Source: Ectothiorhodospiraceae bacterium
GTDB lineage: Bacteria; Pseudomonadota; Gammaproteobacteria; XJ16; Halofilaceae
Direction: 5' to 3'
DNA: 64,000 nucleotides
Assembly (NCBI GenBank): GCA_007134775.1
Contig: SLKC01000071.1
Coordinates: 62,001 to 126,000 of the forward strand
Under the pieces are notes generated by a model, which was given only the letters and a program-made list of their open reading frames with translations, was not told the origin of the DNA and did no database searches. The translations under genes were made by a program, and so were the position numbers. Positions within the stretch are counted from its first letter, which is position 1, and each line of letters begins with the position of its first letter. Positions 58,025-64,000 of the stretch are shown piece by piece.

Positions 58025-59026
58025 ATGCCGCCCGTCGCGCGCCGGATCGTTCAGCAGTGGCACCATCCGACGCTAGCCGGTCAGATCCTGTTGCGCCCTG
58101 TCTCCTGGCTGTTCGCGTTGTTGATCGTCGCTCGGCGCGCCGCCTATGGGCTGGGCCTCAAGCGCACCCGACGCCCGCCCATGCCCGTCATCGTGGTCGG
58201 CAACCTCACCGTCGGCGGTAGCGGCAAGACGCCGCTGGTGGGCTATCTCGTCGAACGGCTCGCAGCGGCGGGCTGGCAGCCCGGCATCGTCAGCCGCGGC
58301 TACGGGCGGGACGGAGCCCGTGCGCTGCGCGTCGGCGCGGAAACCACGGTCGCCGAGGCCGGTGACGAGCCGTTGCTGCTCTACCAGCGCACGCAGCGAC
58401 CGGTCGCGGTGGGCGCGGATCGTGCCAGCGCGGTGGCTTTACTGGACGACTGCGATGTGGTGGTCGCCGATGACGGCCTGCAGCACTACGCCTTGGCGCG
58501 TGATCTCGAGATCGCCGTCATTGATGGTGAGTCAGGCCTCGGGAATGGCCGCCTGCTCCCCGCCGGCCCGCTACGAGAACCGCAGACGCGGCTCGCGCAG
58601 GTCGACTTCGTCGCTGTGCGTGATGGCGAATGGCCCCGCGCCTGGCGATTCCGCGTGTGCCCCGGCGAGGCCTGCCGCCTCACCGATGGCGTTCGGTGCC
58701 GGCTCGACGCCTGGCACGATACGCATGTGCATGCCGTTGCCGCCATAGGTGTGCCGGAGCGCTTCTTCGGGCAGCTTGAGGACGCCGGTCTGGAAGTGAC
58801 GCGCCATGGCTTCCCCGATCATCATGCGCTGCAGCCCGCGGATGTCGGATTCGACGATGGCGATCCGATACTGATGACCGAGAAGGATGCGGTAAAGTGT
58901 CGGGCATTCGCCGACGATCGCATGTGGGCGGTGGCCGCGACGGTCGAAGATCGGGACGGCCTCGGCGAAGCCGTATGCGCCCGACTGCAAGCGACTGGGA
59001 GGAACCGTGGATCGCCGACTTCTTGA
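58025..59026 (+). CDS. lpxK: Tetraacyldisaccharide 4'-kinase LpxK
   Basis: LpxK phosphorylates the lipid A precursor at the 4' position. The 333-residue protein starts with a membrane-associated amphipathic region (about 1-45), then the P-loop [14 protein letters not shown] (about 58-71), [11 protein letters not shown] and [13 protein letters not shown] 58025 is chosen, with the msbA stop 10 bases upstream; GTG 58022 is also in frame. Its C-terminal end overlaps the following Trm112-type gene by 20 bases. Confidence 0.95.
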   Translation: MPPVARRIVQQWHHPTLAGQILLRPVSWLFALLIVARRAAYGLGLKRTRRPPMPVIVVGNLTVGGSGKTPLVGYLVERLAAAGWQPGIVSRGYGRDGARALRVGAETTVAEAGDEPLLLYQRTQRPVAVGADRASAVALLDDCDVVVADDGLQHYALARDLEIAVIDGESGLGNGRLLPAGPLREPQTRLAQVDFVAVRDGEWPRAWRFRVCPGEACRLTDGVRCRLDAWHDTHVHAVAAIGVPERFFGQLEDAGLEVTRHGFPDHHALQPADVGFDDGDPILMTEKDAVKCRAFADDRMWAVAATVEDRDGLGEAVCARLQATGRNRGSPTS

Positions 59027-59207
59027 AATCCTGGTGTGTCCCCTCTGCAAGGGACCGCTACTACTACGCAAGCGCGAGCAGGAGCTGGTCTGTCTCGGTG
59101 ATCGCCTGGGCTTTCCCATCCGAGATGGAATCCCGGTGATGCTGGAGGACGAAGCCCGCCAGCTCTCCCAGGAGGAGACGGAGACATTGCGCGAGGCGCG
59201 TAATTGA
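59007..59207 (+). CDS. ycaR: Trm112-family small zinc-ribbon-like protein (YcaR)
   Basis: A 66-residue Trm112/YcaR protein. The sequence [18 protein letters not shown], then the C-terminal [16 protein letters not shown], matches E. coli YcaR, which lies in the same lpxK-ycaR-kdsB order. One CxxC (CPLC) and a third Cys (LVCLGD) are seen. Its role in bacteria is not settled; the fold is related to activators of methyltransferases. The GTG start overlaps lpxK and its TGA overlaps the kdsB TTG. Confidence 0.92.
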   Translation: MDRRLLEILVCPLCKGPLLLRKREQELVCLGDRLGFPIRDGIPVMLEDEARQLSQEETETLREARN

Positions 59208-59962
59208 GCGCGGGCGCGACAATCCGGATCGCGATCCCCGCGCGTTACGATTCAACCCGACTGCCCGGCAAGCCGCTGGTGCGCATTCATGGACGGCCGC
59301 TGCTCGAGCATGTTTGGCGATGTGCCTGTGCCGTCGGCGCCGACGAGGTCGTCGTCGCAACCGATGACGAGCGGGTGGTGGAGGCGGCTACGGCTTTCGG
59401 CGCCAAGGTCTGCCTGACGGGGTCGGATCACACCTCGGGCACGGAGCGCCTGGCCGAGGTCGCACGCGAGCAGGCGTGGGCGGCGCACGATATCGTCGTG
59501 AATCTCCAGGGTGACGAACCCCTGACGCCACCGGCCGTGCTGCGCCAGGTTGCTCGCAACCTGGAGGCGCACCCCGACGCCGCGATCGCGACGCTGGCGA
59601 CGCCGATGGGCCGGGGCGAGGATCCGGCCAATGCGAACCTGGTCAAGGTTGTCACCGATGGCCACGGCCGCGCCCTCTACTTCAGCCGCGCCCCGATCCC
59701 GTGCGACCGCGATACCTCGCGCCCGCCTGGCGACTACTGGCGACACATCGGTCTCTACGCCTATCGCTGCGAATTCCTGCAGCAGTATGCCCGCCTGGCA
59801 CCGGTCGAGATCGAACAGCGTGAATCTCTCGAACAACTGCGCGCGCTCTGGCACGGCTTCCGTATCCACGTCGATGTCGCCTGCGAGGTGCCTGGAGCCG
59901 GTGTGGATACCCCGGAAGATCTTGAGCGTGTTGCCCCCTTACTGGGGGGCAGGGATGGCTGA
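59204..59962 (+). CDS. kdsB: 3-deoxy-manno-octulosonate cytidylyltransferase KdsB
   Basis: KdsB activates Kdo as CMP-Kdo for lipopolysaccharide core synthesis. The 252-residue protein has the nucleotidyltransferase N-terminus [33 protein letters not shown], the metal-binding [11 protein letters not shown] and [11 protein letters not shown], all family signatures. It starts with TTG 59204, overlapping the ycaR stop (TTGA). It ends with a tight overlap: the nudF ATG lies 8 bases before the kdsB stop. Confidence 0.95.
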   Translation: MSAGATIRIAIPARYDSTRLPGKPLVRIHGRPLLEHVWRCACAVGADEVVVATDDERVVEAATAFGAKVCLTGSDHTSGTERLAEVAREQAWAAHDIVVNLQGDEPLTPPAVLRQVARNLEAHPDAAIATLATPMGRGEDPANANLVKVVTDGHGRALYFSRAPIPCDRDTSRPPGDYWRHIGLYAYRCEFLQQYARLAPVEIEQRESLEQLRALWHGFRIHVDVACEVPGAGVDTPEDLERVAPLLGGRDG

Positions 59963-60554
59963 CGACTGGGAGCTGGTACGGCGGGAGACGGCCTATGCCG
60001 GCTATTTCCGCATCGATCGCTGCCATCTGCGCCACCGGCGCTTCGATGGTGGCTGGACGCCGGTGCTACAGCGCGAGGTCTTCGAGCGCGGGCATGCGGC
60101 GGCGGTTCTGCCCTACGACGCGCAGCGCGACGAGGTGCTGCTGATCGAACAATTCCGTGTCGGCGCGATCGAGGCGAGCAGCAGCCCGTGGCTGCTTGAA
60201 CTGGTCGCGGGGATCATCGAGGCGGGGGAGGCCGCCGCCGAGGTGGCTCGGCGCGAGGCGGGAGAGGAAGCGGGAATCACGATTGATGAGCTGGTGCCGG
60301 TCTGTGAGTACCTGGTCAGTCCGGGCGGCACCAGTGAGCGCACGGCGCTGTTCATCGGTCGCACCGACCTTGCCGGGGCGGGCGGCATCCACGGACGGGC
60401 GGAGGAGAACGAGGACATCCGGGTCCATGTTGTGCCCGCGAACGAGGCAATCCGCTGGGCTGACACCGGCCGGGTGAACAACGCAGCCGGGCTGATCGCC
60501 CTGCACTGGTTTGCTCGCCACCACGGCGAGCTGCGTCACCGCTGGGGCGCCTAG
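59955..60554 (+). CDS. nudF: ADP-ribose pyrophosphatase, Nudix hydrolase
   Basis: A 199-residue Nudix enzyme of the ADP-ribose diphosphatase type (hydrolyses ADP-ribose to AMP and ribose 5-phosphate). The Nudix box GIIEAGEAAAEVARREAGEEAGI matches the canonical GX5EX7REUXEEXGU. Upstream are VFERGHAAAVLPYDAQRDEVLLIEQFRVGA, typical of NudF. The frame is open upstream to 59550 but only ATG 59955 fits; it overlaps kdsB by eight bases. Its TAG shares bases with the TAG of the convergent gene on the other strand. Confidence 0.9.
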   Translation: MADDWELVRRETAYAGYFRIDRCHLRHRRFDGGWTPVLQREVFERGHAAAVLPYDAQRDEVLLIEQFRVGAIEASSSPWLLELVAGIIEAGEAAAEVARREAGEEAGITIDELVPVCEYLVSPGGTSERTALFIGRTDLAGAGGIHGRAEENEDIRVHVVPANEAIRWADTGRVNNAAGLIALHWFARHHGELRHRWGA

Positions 60555-61084
60555 ATCCCGAGGGGGCGGAACTCCGCCTCTGGCGTGCTGTGCTCCCACA
60601 CCTCATCGAACCAGGTGCGGTACTGAACCGCTGTTGCCCCGGCGGCGAAGTCGACACTGCCCTCATAGCGCTCAGCGATGGGGCGATAGAGCAGACCGTG
60701 GTGGTCGGCGACGACGAAGGCGAAGGACTCCCCAGCCCACTCTTCAGCGGTTCGACGCACCTCGATGTGGCTGGGCAGCGCCTGTACGAGTTGGATCAAT
60801 GGGTGCGCACGGCGCAGCGCCGGCTGCGGATCCTGCAGGAGGATGCGGATGAAGGTGTAGGCGTTGCGCCGCGCCATCGCTGACGCCGCGTCGACGAAGG
60901 CGTCGGTACCGAGCACTTCGGCGTCGAGATCGTGGCTGAATATCCGCACGCCGCGACGGGCCGCCTGCATCAGGGCGAGGGCGGCGTCACGGCAGTCGCT
61001 GAGTCCATGGAGGGCGTGCTCGCCCTGGTCTTCACCCAGTTCGGGTACTGCGCCATCCTTCGTAAAAGGGGTATCGTTGTCCAT
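60551..61084 (-). CDS. Conserved protein with a PLD-like fold, unknown function
   Basis: A 177-residue soluble protein. After an acidic N-terminus (about 1-25) there is a domain with RDAALALMQAARRGVRIFSHDLDAEVLG, then VRRTAEEWAGESFAFVVADHHGLLYRP and a C-terminal WFDEVWEHS. The layout recalls the PLD-like domain (DUF7931 in my memory) found in some acetyltransferase-linked proteins; no catalytic HKD motif is seen, so it need not be an enzyme. It is convergent with nudF and followed by purB on the same strand, 24 bases away in the upstream direction. ATG 61084 with AAGGG 7-11 bases upstream. Confidence 0.65.
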   Translation of the reverse strand: MDNDTPFTKDGAVPELGEDQGEHALHGLSDCRDAALALMQAARRGVRIFSHDLDAEVLGTDAFVDAASAMARRNAYTFIRILLQDPQPALRRAHPLIQLVQALPSHIEVRRTAEEWAGESFAFVVADHHGLLYRPIAERYEGSVDFAAGATAVQYRTWFDEVWEHSTPEAEFRPLGI

Positions 61085-61108
61085 GGGCTACCCTTGCCTG
61101 GCGGCGGG

Positions 61109-62488
<1,380 letters not shown>

Positions 62489-62751
62489 TCATTGGCAACG
62501 GGGAGGATGCGCGATCATACCAGCCCGGGAGCCGGGTCGAGAAACGGTGCATCGACTGCGCGTGTATCCCGGCAGTCGCGCGGGAGCCGACCGCTCGGAC
62601 GGACCGGGAGGGGGCCGCCGGCACGCCGGGAGCGGAGGCGCGGGTTGTATCCGCGACGGGGCGCGGCCATCATGGCGCACGGTCGAGACTGGATGCCCGG
62701 TGCCGCTTGGCCGGGACGCACGCATTGATGCCACGGGGAGCCGAAGCTGAA

Positions 62752-64000
62752 ATGAGCAACGAACAAGTCCGAATCGAGCGCGACAGCATGGGCGAGCTCG
62801 AGGTGCCTGCCGATGCCTTGTACGGGGCACAGACCCAGCGGGCGGTGAATAATTTCCCGATCAGTGGTCGCCCCCTGCCGTTCGCCATTATCCGTGCGGT
62901 CGCGCTGGTCAAGCAGGCCTGCGCCCAGGTCAACACCGAACTCGATCTGCTCGACCCCGACATCGCGGCTGCGATCCGCGACGCGGCTGCCCGGGTTGCC
63001 AACGGCGAGCTCACCGACCACTTCCCCGTCGATGTCTTCCAAACCGGCTCGGGCACGAGCACGAACATGAACGCCAACGAGGTGATCGCGCGGGTCGCGG
63101 GGCAGAGTGCGGGGCAGACCGTGCATCCGAACGATCACGTCAATATGGGGCAGAGCTCGAACGACGTGTTCCCTACCGCGCTCCATGTCGGCGCTTGCCT
63201 TGAGATCCACGAGCGGTTGTTGCCCGCGCTGGAACACCTCGCCGAGACCATCGATGCCCGGGTCGAGGAGCTCGACGCCTTCGTCAAGACGGGACGGACC
63301 CATCTCATGGATGCAATGCCGGTCACTGTTGGCCAGGAGCTAGCCGGCTGGAGCGCGCAGGTGCGCATGGGCATCGAGCGCCTGCAGTCGAGCCTGCCCC
63401 GGCTGCAGGCGCTCACGCAGGGAGGGACCGCGGTCGGCACGGGCATCAATGCACCGGAGGGCTTCGGCCCGCGTGTGGCCACCGAGCTGCGCACGCTCAC
63501 GGGTATTGCGTTCAACAGCAAGGCCAACTACTTCGAGGGCCAGAGCACGCTCGATGCGGCGGTGGAGATGAGCGGTCAGCTCAATGCCGTTGCGACCAGT
63601 CTGATGAAGATCAGCAACGACCTGCGCTGGATGAATTCGGGGCCCCTGGCCGGTCTCGGCGAGATCGCGCTGCCTGCGCTGCAGCCGGGGTCGAGTATCA
63701 TGCCGGGCAAGGTCAACCCGGTCATCCCGGAGGCCGTGGCGATGACCTGCGCACAGGTGACCGGCAACCACTCGACCGTCACCGTGGCGGGGCAGTCGGG
63801 CAATTTCCAGCTCAACGTGATGCTGCCCGTCGCGGCCACTAACCTGGTCGAGAGTATCGTGCTTCTGGCGAATGCCAGCCGCGTGCTTGCCGACAAGGCG
63901 ATCGCCGGTTTCCAGGTCAGCGAGGCCCGCCTGAGCGAACCGCTTGCCCGCAATCCGATCCTGGTGACCGCCCTCAACGCGGTCATTGGCTACGAGACCG
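62752..64000 (+). CDS. fumC: Class II fumarate hydratase FumC, 3'-truncated by the window edge
   Basis: FumC is the iron-free, oxidant-resistant fumarase of the TCA cycle. The visible 416 residues include RIERDSMGELEVPADALYGAQTQR, the GSGTSTNMNANEV loop, HPNDHVNMGQSSNDVFPTA, GRTHLMDAMPVTVGQE and the superfamily signature GSSIMPGKVNPVIPE. Roughly 45 residues of C-terminus are missing past position 64000. ATG 62752 is chosen because it aligns with the family start; an in-frame ATG at 62728 adds eight residues. Confidence 0.95.
   Translation, partial: MSNEQVRIERDSMGELEVPADALYGAQTQRAVNNFPISGRPLPFAIIRAVALVKQACAQVNTELDLLDPDIAAAIRDAAARVANGELTDHFPVDVFQTGSGTSTNMNANEVIARVAGQSAGQTVHPNDHVNMGQSSNDVFPTALHVGACLEIHERLLPALEHLAETIDARVEELDAFVKTGRTHLMDAMPVTVGQELAGWSAQVRMGIERLQSSLPRLQALTQGGTAVGTGINAPEGFGPRVATELRTLTGIAFNSKANYFEGQSTLDAAVEMSGQLNAVATSLMKISNDLRWMNSGPLAGLGEIALPALQPGSSIMPGKVNPVIPEAVAMTCAQVTGNHSTVTVAGQSGNFQLNVMLPVAATNLVESIVLLANASRVLADKAIAGFQVSEARLSEPLARNPILVTALNAVIGYET

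Overview
The window is a dense, GC-rich stretch of bacterial chromosome, almost entirely core genes. Gene content and order point to a gammaproteobacterium: rbfA-truB-rpsO-pnp, tesA/ybbA-ybbP, tig-clpP-clpX-lon-hupB, yafS-rnhA-dnaQ, and lolCD-comEC-exbBD-msbA-lpxK-ycaR-kdsB all match arrangements known from Enterobacteria or Pseudomonas. High GC, frequent GTG/TTG starts and fairly acidic envelope proteins (PpiD, BamE) suggest a Chromatiales/Ectothiorhodospiraceae-like organism, perhaps halophilic; that placement is inference. I see no prophage, insertion sequence, integron or CRISPR array.

Layout. 1-6929: translation and RNA genes on + (infB 3' part, rbfA, truB, rpsO, pnp, tadA) and a YigB-like HAD phosphatase. 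7001-10780: tesA divergent from the ybbA-ybbP ABC exporter. 10924-16644: relA, aroC, lpxH (-), gltX. 16708-17339: five tRNAs (Pro, Arg, His, Lys, Leu). 17435-24109: tig, clpP, clpX, lon (behind a sigma-32-like promoter), hupB with a long structured leader, then tRNA-Val and tRNA-Asp. 24201-28405: ppiD, fabI (-), pdxJ-acpS. 28426-34124: a minus-strand signalling block: BarA-like hybrid kinase, FHA protein, PP2C phosphatase, cyclic-nucleotide/rhodanese fusion. 34281-38793: yafS-like methyltransferase-rnhA-dnaQ, smpB (-), ratA-rnfH, bamE (-), fur. 38881-50010: recN, nadK, mutS (-), pncC plus a small coiled-coil protein (+), mfd-csiV and a small periplasmic protein (-). 50175-60554: lolC-lolD, DUF2062 (-), and a long operon comEC-exbB-exbD-msbA-lpxK-ycaR-kdsB-nudF. 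60551-64000: a PLD-like protein and purB (-), then fumC, cut by the window edge.

How the genes work together. Three themes stand out: protein quality control (trigger factor, ClpXP, Lon, PpiD), envelope biogenesis (LpxH, MsbA, LpxK, KdsB, LolCD, BamE, FabI, AcpS) and global signalling (RelA, Fur, BarA-like kinase, FHA/PP2C pair).

I found no clear new multi-gene system. The observations most worth following are: a ComEC whose C-terminal metallo-beta-lactamase domain has lost all recognisable metal-ligand motifs; a shared '-10 hexamer + GCGCGCC + ATG' start architecture in aroC, gltX and lolC that predicts leaderless or nearly leaderless transcripts; FHA and PP2C genes with no Ser/Thr kinase in the window; structured leaders before hupB and pdxJ; and a single LolC/E-type permease.
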